This document shows positions 14,401 through 27,100 of a stretch of DNA of 64,000 nt, one piece after another. How positions within the stretch are numbered: position 1 is the first letter of the stretch; each line of letters begins with the position of its first letter. The notes beneath the pieces were generated by a model that was given only the letters and a program-made list of their open reading frames with translations, searched no databases and was not told where the DNA came from. Both the position numbers and the translations under genes were made by a program. The stretch is taken from contig OX439003.1 of NCBI GenBank assembly GCA_949316495.1, positions 52,321,379 through 52,385,378 on the forward strand, given 5' to 3'. Source of the stretch: Amphiduros pacificus (lineage: Eukaryota; Annelida; Polychaeta; Phyllodocida; Hesionidae).

Positions 14401-15078
14401 GCATTCGCTGTGATGCATTGAGAATTAGCTAGATTTATCTGAATCTTAAAAAGGGTCATAAATAATGTGATGTATGAGTGTGTGATGGGTCAGACTTGAT
14501 ATGGCCAGTCAAGCCCTGGTCAGCATCAATGTCACCTCCTGGTCACCTGTCCTGCTGCTGACGGGTGCCTTGATAAATGACCTGGCAGCATCCTTGGCAC
14601 AAAGACTGTCTGCTAGATAAATGATGCAGCCACAGAGATAGACTGCTAATAAATGGGAGGCTGGGTGACATTGTGTGGCCATTACAAGGGCCGAGTGATG
14701 GGCAACAATTAGTGTGGGGACAGCCTATAATGACTGTGGGATGCCGCACCAACACTTTGTATGCAGGCCCTCCCCAACTACCTGCCTGTAATGGTCCCGT
14801 CAAAATAGCACACAATTACTGCTCCAAAAACTAACAAAACCTCACAACAAAACACACAAACTGCCATATATATATATATTTCTTGTTGAAAGAAATAATC
14901 CATGAAAAGTGAAAATTAGAAATTATTTACTTTTTAATTTTACATGTATAAGTACAGAGGAGATACAAATTGTTTCATTTTGTAAAAAATACAGCTTCAC
15001 TTTCCTATATTTTTGGTTTGGAATCATTTTTTGACATTGTTGTGAGTGGCATTAAACATAGAATGCCAGGGCTTAGTG
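11439..15078. other. Noncoding; decayed repeat at 13.5-14.1 kb
   Basis: No family recognised in any frame. The stretch 12.6-13.0 kb is richer in GC and has paired TTTTAATTG / CAATTAAAG sites, which could be regulatory. The last 70 or so residues of IFT80 were searched for here by eye and not seen. Confidence 0.5.
13500..14090. repeat. Decayed tandem repeat around AGGACAGAGGATGGTTAATRTCTC
   Basis: Copies of ACAGAGGATGGTTGATGCTT-like and CACATTAATGTCTCAT-like segments recur about every 60-90 bases (13509, 13560, 13610, 13660, 13930, 13985, 14040) with many differences. It reads as an old minisatellite that has decayed, unlike the homogeneous arrays elsewhere. Confidence 0.5.
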
Positions 15079-16891
15079 TTACTTATAAGCTACTTTATAT
15101 ATTTTGAGGCCATGTTCTCCGAGTATAACGACATAGGGCCCATGGACGTTGAGACACCTGACGTCTCCTAAGACTTCCACCGTGCTCTGCAGCCACGATA
15201 TAGCCGTTCTCGGTGATTGCTCTCCTATGTCAAAACAAAGAACGTCCTGAGAATAGTGGCGTGGCTTGAGTACAGTGGCTACCAGAACCTCTGTAACAGA
15301 CAGAGGCAGCTGCACGGCAAACAGGCAGTGGAACTTGCCCTGCAGCGACATGCAATGTAACTGCTCTCCTTTCCTGTTCAGGGCAAATATTTTGTGAGGA
15401 CTTAGTGAAACCCAGATTCTGTCCTCCATATCCACAGATATATGCTGGATAGTTGAATCCCTTCTCAGATCTTTCCACCAGATGACACTACCATTGCCAT
15501 TTATGTCATACACTCCAAGTTTTGCAGTATGTTTTTCACAAAATATAATATTTGGTACACTCGCTGCTGTGACAATGTTACCATTTCTCAAGATGGCAAG
15601 TTTATCTGGATACATCTCTTTAATGTGAAACACTCTGGTATGCAGCAGAGTATTAGCATCGTGGACGTCAACATCCCCACTGTTGGTACATATCAAGACA
15701 GCTGCTTCCAGCGGGTGGTAGGCTACATCAGTGGCACCCCCACATCCAGAGTCAGCATAGGCAGCTAACACATCACCTTGGGGCGACAGCAACATCACTG
15801 TGCATGGTGCACCACTCAACTCAAGCTGACCAATCACAACCAAGTTCCCATTGTCCAGGAATGCCACAGCCCTCAAGTCCTTCCCGAGTGGGTCAGTCTG
15901 CAACATGAGTTGGAATGTTCAACGAGCCGACGCGGAGGGAGTACTCCGGTACGAACCTTGGCCTTATGGTGGCTACTTGGTAGTGGGTGTCTGGCTTGGG
16001 TTCAGGAATGGCGGCTGTGATCGTTGACAGAGACATGAGTATCTTATGTATTCCTCCGTTACTAGCTGCCTGGGCTGCCTGTAAGAGCCTCTGTAGTTCA
16101 CTCATCTCCCTCTCGTTGTCGGAAGCTCTCTGCATATCTATCAGCTCATTCCTTCTCCTCTCTACAGATCCTAGTAACTCCCTCTCTCTGTCATCAATCT
16201 CTCTCCTCAGGTCCTTCACGTGGATCTTGATTCTTGCCATTTCCTTGTCAACCTGGGCGATCTGTTCACCTATAATAGCCTTGGACGGCGAGCTACTTTC
16301 TTTGATCTTGTCAATATTACCTAAAATAATCTTAATTGCATTATCCATTTCTGTTCTGTTGTCACCTTCAATGTCTGCGATAATTTTCACCTCATCTTCA
16401 TGGTCTTCGCACATATCTTTCTGAATGCAAACATAGCATAATAGCTTAATGCAGCTCTGACAGAAATATTTGTACTCTTCATTGTGCATGGAGCAGCAGA
16501 TTTCTGAAATCACCACCATTTTATGAGCAGAGAAAAGTCTCCTTTTTAAATGCCTTGTAGCACAACTTTTGCAGAACTCTTCTTTGCAGTCTTTACAGTG
16601 CTGAGTTACCTCCTCTGCAGAATCTTTACAAAACTTGCAGAAAGCCACTTTGATTTTATCTTGTGAAAGGAAATCTCGCAGTTGGATCTTAGTGACATCT
16701 GGTGGCAGAGAACTAGGACCTTGTGGTGGAATGGTGACACTGTTGCGACACAGAGGACACTTGATCGTGTTCATGTTGACTTCCCTTACGAGTCCTTCTA
16801 CGCAGTCCACACACACAGAATGGTGGCAAGGCAGCAACTTTGGGTCACTCTCCTTTCCAAAACATATCGGACACTCAAGTATCCTGTCCAT
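15079..16891 (-). CDS. TRIM family RING/B-box/coiled-coil protein with NHL-like C-terminal region; reading frame interrupted once
   Basis: Probable E3 ubiquitin ligase of the TRIM family, encoded without introns. From the ATG at 16891, an upstream frame of about 332 residues carries a C3HC4 RING starting CPICFGKESDPKLLPCHH, then B-box 1 (CKFCKDSAEEVTQHC...), B-box 2 (CSMHNEEYKYFCQSC...) and a long charged coiled coil. It ends at a TGA near 15893. A second frame, open from the ATG at 15906 to the TAA at 15079 (275 aa), resembles the NHL/six-bladed propeller half of TRIM2/3/45/56-like proteins (runs such as AVAFLDNGNLVVIGQL and LAILRNGNIVTAAS). The frames overlap by 14 bases and differ by one register, exactly at the domain junction. 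Together they would give about 605 residues, a normal family length. I infer a one-base indel: a real lesion, an allele or an assembly error. An ATTAAA lies at 14938-14933 (minus), 141 bases after the stop. A possible acceptor just before the ATG suggests a 5' noncoding exon. Family call firm; subfamily uncertain. Confidence 0.85.
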
Positions 16892-19309
16892 CCTTTGTTG
16901 TCTAAATATCAAACCTTGACACTATTTACTTGCATGTATTAGAATATTTGCTCCACAAAAAAATAAACATCTAAACTCCATAAACTGTATTGCAAAGTTC
17001 ATAACAGGAAGCTTGTAGCCTTTATGGGTCATATAAAAGTTTGAGAGCTCTGTCTACCTATATATTCAGTGACCCATGAAGAAGCACTCTAACAGGCAAG
17101 ATGAATAGCTCTCCATGCAAATCTACTAACTGTATCTCAAGCATCTAACAATCACTTCTTGTAGATATGTAAAACATACTGAGAAGCCTCTATATGTAAG
17201 GTCAGAGGACAACATGACTGGAAAGCTTTTATGAGACTCTATGCTGACATACGCCATTAAGAAGATGCCACCATGTAATAGATAGGTAGACAACAACATT
17301 ACGCAAGTTTAACATTCATGGCTTAGAAATATTTCAGATAAAGTGACATCAGGAATAACTGCTTGATTGAAGACACAGGGAATGCTGAGATATGTGAAGT
17401 GTGTGACTTGGAAGTTGACCCGCTCTCCCTCATGTCCCTGTAAGGGATTGATGAATCACTGGTCAAGCTAACTCTGTGCCTGGGCTGCACTTCTTACAGC
17501 AACTGTTGCACATCCCAGCAGCTTATAACAACAAATTGTGTGTGATATCTGACACAGACATTTACGATGCCTTAAAGTCTCATTGGTCCACGTCTGATCC
17601 CCGTTTTATGTGAGCAGACATGGCTAATGACCTTTGCACCAGACGTGATAAAAGTCTGTCATAATGACCTCTAGGTCCGATTTTATCACTTCAAATGACC
17701 TTTTATAGCAGAGGTTTATGTTGGAGGTAGCATTTGGTCAGTATTGGTGGGATGAGATGGTTGGGGATATAAGCTGCTTTATGACCACTCTTATGCTACT
17801 ATCATATACTTCATTAGTCAAACACGTGCAACCTCAACACATCAACCATTCACTAGTTGTAAGCTCTGCCTCAAATTATCACCACTAACTAACAGTGTTT
17901 AGTTTTACAGTAAAACCACTGACATGTCATCACCTGCTGTCATGGTGAGATTTACAGACAATCATAACTGTTTACATTACAACTAACTTTTATGGTTGTA
18001 GAATATTTGCCTGGAGTGAGTCTAGTGCAGGATGCAGGTTGTGTGTGGTTCTGTGAGGTCTCTTGCTGCCTGCTCTCCTCTGCCATTCCTGGCACACCAC
18101 ACACACTAAAACCCACACAGAAACTTGGGACAAGACGGCAAGCTGTCTATTCAGCAGGGACATGCAATCTGGGAGCAGTTTGAAGCTGGTGAGGTGAGCG
18201 AGACATGCAGCGCAGATATGGCCCCGTGCTAACACGATCACTATGGGCCTCGGGACCCTCGCTACACCCCACACAAGATGCTTTATTAGATCACTGCTCC
18301 TTATCACTGCATAATTTCTCCCACTTGGGGGCGCTTTAGCCTGGTCATTTCAAACATGGGGACATATTACCTTCAGAAATAAGCCAATTTGTGCTTTAAA
18401 ATTTGTTGCACACCTTCAGAAGCTCATCACTTCAATTTTTTTTCTAATTTCAATTTCCTTGAAGAAAATATATTCAAGAACAAAACATCTACCACAAGGG
18501 GAATCTAAAACACGAATCATGAAATTAATTTCTTTAGTTTCACATAAATATTTAGATAAATGTACACGTCTGATAAAATGTATAAACGATTTACCAATTG
18601 AGGTGTTTTATTTAGATGATTAAGGAATTGTGGGAAGGCAGTGGCCAATTATTCCCACGGCTGACTACATAACACACTAAACCTTTAAAACTAGCTTCTC
18701 TACTGTAATTGACAGGTGACATTTTCCGAAATAGAGCAGCACATTATAGGACTGCAGTACATGCACACCAGGGCATTTTAGAGCACAAAAGCCCAGTTAA
18801 AAGTAGCAAATTCTGTGCCGGCCGCAGCCACTGACACTTGAATGACGTTCATGATTAATCTGTGGAGAGCACGAAACTTCTGACACAAGAAGTCACCTAA
18901 CATGGATCTAATATCACTCTAAATAAGCTCAAATATATCATAACGTCATCTTTGCACTATAACATGTTTGCATTGCAGCTTATATCCTTTTGCCTTGATG
19001 TAGCTGGCATTTTCAATTTGTCTAGTTAAAGCTTGCTGTCTTGCCATGCCGGCTGCTGAGAAAATATCAGGGGAATTCGAAACTGGAAATCTTCCTTTCC
19101 CAAAAATGACCTCATGTTTACCTCTTGGTTAAAGTAAAGTACAAATAAAACAGCATCCTGCAAAGGATGCTTATCTTAAACCAGGGAAGAAATCTGTAGA
19201 TGACGCAATATGAGAAGCCATGATTTTACTGATTGTACCATAGGAGAGGAAGGGATTCCATAGTTTCCACAATGAAATATCTTCTCAATTTCTGTATATT
19301 TCACAGGAA
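16892..19309. other. No gene recognised between TRIM gene and IFT80 repeats
   Basis: Probably the TRIM 5' flank and IFT80 intron or downstream sequence. An open frame at 17990-18307 (minus) has no recognisable content and no splice support. Confidence 0.5.
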
Positions 19310-19745
19310 AGTCAAGATTACACAGATTATGGAAAAAAGAGAGAAACAACGATTATACAGATGGTTCAATCAGAAGCAACATTATGCAAATGGTGCAATC
19401 AGAGAATCAAGGATCATACAGATGGTGCAATCAGAGAATCAAGGATCATACAGATGGTGCAATCAGAGAATCAAGGATCATACAGATGGTGCAATCAGAG
19501 AATCAAGGATCATACAGATGATGCAATCAGAGAATCAAGGATTATACAGATGGTGCAATCAGAGAAACAAGGATTATATAGATGGTGCAAAAAAGAGAGA
19601 GGCAAGGATTATACAGATGGTGCAATCGGAGAAGCAAGGATCATACAGATGGTGCAATCAGAAAAGCAATGATCATACAGATGGCACAATCAGAGAAACA
19701 AGGATTATACAGATGGTGCAATCAGAGAGACAAGGATGATGTCGA
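19310..19745. repeat. Minisatellite, 32-bp unit, ~13 copies
   Basis: Unit GAATCAAGGATCATACAGAT + GGTGCAATCAGA. The frame shifts by two each unit, so an open frame repeats every three units; this is a repeat artefact. It runs directly into the 58-bp array, which contains a diverged version of the same 32 bases. Confidence 0.92.
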
Positions 19746-21113
19746 TGGTGCAATGAGCTGGAGGTTATATTTGGCCTGTTCAGAGAGGCAAGGATGATGT
19801 TGATGGTGCAATAAGCTGGAGTTATATTTGGCATGTTCATAGAGGCAAGGATGATGCCGATGGTGCAATGAGCTGGAGGTTATATTTGGCGTGTTCAGAG
19901 AGGCAAGGATGATGTTGATGGTGCAATGAGCTGGAGGTTATATTTGGCCTGTTCAGAGAGGCAAGGATGATGTTGATGGTGCAATAAGCTGGAGTTATAT
20001 TTGGCATGTTCAGAGAGGCAAGGATGATGTCGATGGTGCAATGAGCTGGAGGTTATATTTGGCCTGTTCAGAGAGGCAAGGATGATGTCGATGGTGCAAT
20101 AAGCTGGAGGTTATATTTGGCCTGTTCAGAGAGGCAAGGATGATGTCGATGGTGCAATGAGCTGGAGGTTATATTTGGCCTGTTCAGAGAGGCAAGGATG
20201 ATGTCGATGGTGCAATAAGCTGGAGGTTATATTTGGCATGTTCAGAGAGGCAAGGATGATGTCGATGGTGCAATGAGCTGGAGGTTATATTTGGCCTGTT
20301 CAGAGAGGCAAGGATGATGTCGATGGTGCAATAAGCTGGAGGTTATATTTGGCCTGTTCAGAGAGGCAAGGATGATGTCGATGGTGCAATAAGCTGGAGG
20401 TTATATTTGGCCTGTTCAGAGAGGCAAGGATGATGCTGATGGTGCAATGAGCTGGAGGTTATATTTGGCCTGTTCAGAGAGGCAAGGATGATGTCGATGG
20501 TGCAATAAGCTGGAGGTTATATTTGGCATGTTCAGAGAGGCAAGGATGATGTCGATGGTGCAATAAGCTGGAGGTTATATTTGGCCTGTTCAGAGAGGCA
20601 AGGATGATGCTGATGGTGCAATGAGCTGGAGGTTATATTTGGCCTGTTCAGAGAGGCAAGGATGATGTCGATGGTGCAATAAGCTGGAGGTTATATTTGG
20701 CCTGTTCAGAGAGGCAAGGATGATGCCGATGGTGCAATGAGCTGGAGGTTATATTTGGCGTGTTCAGAGAGGCAAGGATGATGCCGATGGTGCAATGAGC
20801 TGGAGGTTATATTTGGTGTGTTCAGAGAGGCAAGGATGATGCCGATGGTGCAATGAGCTGGAGGTTATATTTGGCCTGTTCAGAGAGGCAAGGATGATGC
20901 CGATGGTGCAATGAGCTGGAGGTTATATTTGGCCTGTTCAGAGAGGCAAGGATGATGCCGATGGTGCAATGAGCTGGAGGTTATATTTGGTGTGTTCAGA
21001 GAGGCAAGGATGATGCCGATGGTGCAATGAGCTGGAGGTTATATTTGGCGTGTTCAGAGAGGCAAGGATGGTGCCGATGGTGCAATGAGCTGGAGGTTAT
21101 ATTTGGCGTGTTC
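19746..21113. repeat. Minisatellite, 58-bp unit, ~24 copies, abutting an IFT80 splice donor
   Basis: Unit AGGCAAGGATGATGTCGATG + GTGCAATAAGCTGGAGGTTA + TATTTGGCCTGTTCAGAG with few differences (ATGAGC/ATAAGC, GTCGAT/GCCGAT, CCTG/CGTG/CATG). The array ends at 21113, seven bases from the GT of the IFT80 exon 16 donor (21120), so on the minus strand the intron opens straight into it. Confidence 0.95.
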
Positions 21114-21120
21114 TGCCTAC

Positions 21121-24100
21121 CTGTCCCAGTTGTAGAGCTGCACATTAAGCATGATGCCGCGGAAGATGTGTCCCGCCTGGAGTAGGATGGCCTCGCCATC
21201 TTGTGGCTGTCCCGAGAACACTGCCATCTCAGCATTCCTAGCCTCCTTGGTGGGAATATCCTTAATATGCTGCAAGAATCCCACCTTGTCTGCCTGAAAA
21301 TAGAACAAAATAGTATACACTGTAAAACCTTTTATTCTTAAAACATCTTAAATCTTATGAGAAATCTGGCTTATTGCTGTGAATTCTAACAGCGTGAGAA
21401 AAAATTCCCATCTTGTCTCTTAAGGGATCTCTCACTGGCGTTCACAATTCACAAATATTGCAAAGATTGCAACATGCTCCAGTCTGAATGCCAAAAAGTT
21501 GGGTTAACAATTTTCATTTTTGGTTAACAATAAAAATTGGCTAAATAATAATGAATGATTATAAAGCAATACAAAGACTTAAAATATCAAAATGAAGTGG
21601 ATAAATAGAAAACTGCTAAAGCTTCTGCACATCTTGTTTCTTTGGAACTCAATCCGATTTTTTAAAGTGATAATAAAAGTTACCTCATCAATCGCAGCAT
21701 ATGCGACCTCCGCAGTGGCGAGCTCTTTGCCATACGCCGCCATTGCTGCCAGACAAGCCCAAAGTGAGTCCTCCTGAAGACAACATCAAACCAACCAGTC
21801 AAATACATGGACATACTCAATATCTCAATATTTATGAATATTTACCCTTTCTTTGTTTTCACACGGTGCACACTTTCATAATAACATATATTAATGATAT
21901 AGAACATTATTTTTACAATAGAAAAACAAAAATCATATGAAAATGCATGTCAAAGTGTTTTTTTTAATTCATTTCTTGCGAGGAAACCTTTTGTAGTACA
22001 TTAGTATTGTGAGAATATGGCACTGACCTTGACAAACCTGCAGAGCCTGACAGCATCATCCCACCTGCCAGTGTTGACGTAGGTGTGGAGGATGGCTGGG
22101 TAGGGGGAGATACCTGTGCTGATCAGGGAACCCTCCCCTCGCCGCATCGTCACATGCTTCCCCAAGAAGTTCACCAGACTCAAATTCTTCCCAAACTCAC
22201 TGCCAAAATACAAAGTATGCCCAAGTATTGCTATAAAAATGAAAATATCACAAAATGTGGTCCTGGAGAGTGTACTCATTTTGTTTATAAACATAGATCA
22301 AACAGAAGACTTGCAATGAATACATTTGGATCAAAATTGAAAAAATTCCAATATGTCAGAAAATTAGAGATGGCAAAATACATTTTAAAAGCAATGTGTG
22401 CAGAGAGGTGCTTGTGACTTACCTGGGGTCTCTGTAGGAGACAGTCTTAGGGAGAAGGTCCCTGTCCACATACACAGCATTGGGGTAGTACCATACAGTG
22501 AACTTGCCATCTGCTAATGCTGCTAACATATTGGTCTCATCATTCCATGATAAAGAGTGGATCATTGTGCCTGAAACAGTAGAATATCACATTGCTGTCA
22601 TCATAATAACTGCACACACAGAGCAAAATTATTACCAAACTATTATTATCAAAATATCTATTTTATGAAGATTTGATATCATGTGAGTGGTGAGTCTTTA
22701 TCATGATTAACAAGGTCTCGTGTATTTGAGGATATCAGTGTCATGTTCCCTATCCTGGGTAAGTTGGGAGGATGTGAGTTGGGAATCTGCCTCTTAATTA
22801 GCAAGGATCCCAATATAAGGATGCTGGTGTTATGTTCCTTATCCTGGGTAAGTTGGGAGGATGTGAGTTGGGAATCTGCCTCTTAATTAGCAAGGATCCC
22901 AATATAAGGATGCTGGTGTTATGTTCCTCATCCTGGGTAAGTTGGGAGGATGTGAGTTGGGAATCGGCCTCTTAATTAGCAAGGTTCCCAATATAAGGAT
23001 GCTGGTATTATGTTCCTTATCCTGGGTAAGTTGGGAGGATGTGAGTTGGGAATCTGCCTCTTAATTAGCAAGGATCCCAATATAAGGATGCTGATGTTAT
23101 GTTCCTTATCCTGGGTAAGTTGGGAGGATGTGAGTTGGGAATCGGCCTCTTAATTAGCAAGGATCCCAATATAAGGATGCTGGTGTCATGTTCCTCATCC
23201 TGGGTAAGTTGGGAGGATGTGAGTTGGGAATCGGCCTCTTAATTAGCAAGGATCCCAATATAAGGATGCTGGTGTTATGTTCCTTATCCTGGGTAAGTTG
23301 GGAGGATGTGAGTTGGGAATCGGCCTCTTAATTAGCAAGGATCCCAATATAAGGATGCTGGTGTTATGTTCCTTATCCTGGGTAAGTTGGGAGGATGTGA
23401 GTTGGGAATCGGCCTCTTAATTAGCAAGGATCCCAATATAAGGATGCTGGTGTTATGTTCCTTATCCTGGGTAAGTTGGGAGGATGTGAGTTGGGAATCG
23501 GCCTCTTAATTAGCAAGGATCCCAATATAAGGATGCTGGTGTTATGTTCCTTATCCTGGGTAAGTTGGGAGGATGTGAGTTGGGAATCGGCCTCTTAATT
23601 AGCAAGGATCCCAATATAAGGATGCTGGTGTTATGTTCCTTATCCTGGGTAAGTTGGGAGGATGTGAGTTGGGAATCGGCCTCTTAATTAGCAAGGATCC
23701 CAATATAAGGATGCTGGTGTTATGTTCCTTATCCTGGGTAAGTTGGGAGGATGTGAGTTGGGAATCGGCCTCTTAATTAGCAAGGATCCCAATATAAGGA
23801 TGCTGGTGTTATGTTCCTTATCCTGGGTAAGTTGGGAGGATGTGAGTTGGGAATCTGCCTGATGAACACAACATAATCACAGACACTGCAAGGATGTTAT
23901 GCTATTCTCTCGTGTTACGTTACATTAGTGCTTTCACTAGTCTTGTCATCAGTACAATCACATACCCAGCATCAGCAACAATAGCACAGAGTTTATTAGC
24001 ACCATACATGGAATCTCTGTGTTAGTCACCCTTTGTTTTAATGTGAATTTTCATAAATGACCTGTTGGAAAGTGCACCTGTTCATACTGTGCCATACTTT

Positions 24101-27100
24101 TATCATTCACTACTTTATACTGTTGTTATCAAATAGTATTCCTCCAATAGAATTTTTAAACAAATGCTCATTTTTAAATGTCCGGTCTAAAGTTTAAGGG
24201 ATACGATAACCACAAATATGTCCACTCCTGTTAAGAATGGTGCAGAATGACCTTATTGTGACACGCCAGCCTGGAGTTCTCTGGAGCTATTGCTGTATTA
24301 ATGCAGGATGTTTTGTGCATTCATAAGGACAGTGTTATTGTCCACATCTGGGATGCTATACTGAGGTGTGAATGGGACGGCGGTATGATACGCTTACTGC
24401 TCACTAACTAACACATAAAACATCTCCATAAAAGCAACAAAAACAGACTTTCAGCTACCTTTTTTTCGAATCTCATAAAAAAGAAAGTTATGATATGTAA
24501 TGTCACCTTTTACAATTGCTGCCCTTTCTAAAGTACTTTGCTTTTGTTTGGTGATGAGTTCATTTGAACTTTGCTGGCAAGTTGGCCGTAACTGGCTGTT
24601 AATGACAGAGACGGTGTCGGTGGTAGTGAGGAGGATGAGGAGACAGTGTGTGAAGGTCAGCTATTTGTCATCCCCACCCATCTCACCTGATGGAACCTTC
24701 ACATGGAATACAACCATCACCACTTCTGCTCTAACTCTGTCAATTCTTACAGGTGATGTGTTATGAAGGACATAATATCACCCTTTACATTAACCCTCAA
24801 CATCCTCAAACATCAAATGTGCATCTTACTCATTCAGAGAATATACTTTTACCTTTTTTTCAATATCCTATGTTATCTGATATATCCACTGTGAGATCTA
24901 TTTCAGAGAGATAAAAAAATGTTCCATTCCAGAAGAATATGCTCTATAAGCACGAGAAGCAGATTGCACTGCCACCTGGAGGTCTGTAACTTTCACACGA
25001 ATATACATAGAATCTACACAAACTGCCCAATTCATGCTTATTATATTAAGTGCATAGCACAGTCTGGCCACCCAATAATGGCTCCATTCAGAACAATAAA
25101 TCTGACTATCAAATGCTAAATTTGATTATGTGTGTACATTATAATTTGTCCTACGTGATTGTGAGCATGTGAAACATGTGCGTCCCCTTTGATAAGCTTT
25201 GACCACTAATTACAACCCGGTTAACGGCATTACAGACTTGCTATATATGTGATCTGCAATTAACCTGACAGACATATACTAATACTGATCCAGTTATCTG
25301 TCTCGCTACCCAACTATTCTAAAACAATTCCGGGCAGAAAAATCACTTCTTTTTGTATTCCTTACATGTTATACCTCAAGGACAAATTTTCATTCCAACT
25401 CTCTAGTTAATTTCTGCTTTTGTAGCATTTTTTTGTTTTTCTTTTGTCAACTTCCTTGGATGTCAAAGGTAAAATGGAAGGAAAGCTGCCTTGATCATGG
25501 GATCTTTGTCGTAATGAAAGGGATCTCAGTGCTCAAATGTCACACCACCTTATGATGTTTGTTTAGCCCAGGTTTGATGTAACTCAGACATGACACAAGC
25601 ACATTTGCTACCGAGGAGGAAACTTTCACTCTGATGCAAACATACGCATATTTTAACAATTGCTTTCAAGGTTCAAAATCCACCCGACAAACTTTGATAA
25701 AGTTTGGATTACCTCCTGTCATACAATAGTCATATATGGTCTGAAATAGTTCAGCGTTATTCCATCTAATTAACTGCAGATGACTGCAGACTTGTCAAAC
25801 TTTTTAAAGCTTATCAAGCTGGAAATGTTCACTGGGTTTGAAAATTAAATCGAAGAAAATTATCATTCATTTAGAAGGCAAAATGATAGGCTAATTGACA
25901 ATAATTAAGGACCTGGAGAAAAATGGTAATGCTCTGCTCATTTCAGTGAAACTCCCATATTTATTATTTTTTTTAATTAGTCATTTCTCCTTATATTGGT
26001 TCAAGGCCTCACCTTCTTCAGATTCAAAACAATTTGAAGCTTCCTATAATTTTCTAATCTTAAAAATCAGCAAAGGTAAATCATCTTTTGTAATCTACAG
26101 ACATTTAGGAGTGACTTCCCCCTCATAAACATGATGTGACTTCCTTATTATGAGTATGGATTATTGTTTCTTTTTTCTGCATCCCAGACATCATGAATGT
26201 TTTCCTGCTGATTTGCTTGATACACTGTGGAGAATTGGATTCAGGGCAACTTGCAACCAATGATAAAAAGGCTTCATGACAACTTGCATTATTTATATAT
26301 GACAGTGAAGAGTGTCGACACTTTGTAGTATATAGTGGGGGGTGACAGCTTGGGGCAGACAGAGGGGAGGGGTGGCTTCATGGCACCTTGGGGCAGACAG
26401 AGGGGGAGGGGTGGCTTCATGGCACCTTGTGGAAGACAGAGGGGAGGGGTGGCTTCATGGCACCTTGTGGCAGACAGAGGGGAGGGGTGGCTTCATGGCA
26501 CCTTGTGGCAGACAGAGGGGAGGGGTGGCTTCATGGCGCCTTGTGGCAGACAGAGGGAGGGGTGGCTTCATGGCACCTTGTGGCAGACAGAGGGGAGGGG
26601 TGGCTTCATGGCACCTTGTGGCAGACAGAGGGGAGGGGTGGCTTCATGGCGCCTTGTGGCAGACAGAGGGGAGGGGTGGCTTCATGGCACCTTGTGGTAG
26701 ACAGAGGGGAGGGGTGGCTTCATAGCACCTTGTGGTAGACAGAGGGGAGGGGTGGCTTCATGGCACCTTGTGGTAGACAGAGGGGATGGGTGGCTGCATG
26801 ACACCTTGTGGCAGACAGAGGGGAGGGGTGGCTTCATGGCACCTTGGGGCAGACAGAGGGGGAGGGGTGGCTTCATGGCACCTTGTGGTAGACAGAGGGG
26901 AGGGGTGGCTTCATGGCACCTTGTGGCAGACAGAGGGGGAGGGGTGGCTTCATGGCACCTTGGGGTAGACAGAGGGGAGGGGTGGCTTCATGGCACCTTG
27001 TGGCAGACAGAGGGGAGGGGTGGCTGCATGGCACCTTGTAGTATATGGTGGGGAGGAGTGGCTTCATGGCACATTGGGGCAGACAGAGGGGAGGGGTGGC

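Noticed and set aside
17990-18307. 105-residue minus-strand frame considered as a late IFT80 exon
   Set aside because: No similarity to the IFT80 C-terminus and no acceptor in the required phase 2.
19233-19797. 168-residue frame with DGAIRESRIIQM repeats
   Set aside because: Product of the 32-bp array; the frame cycles every three units.
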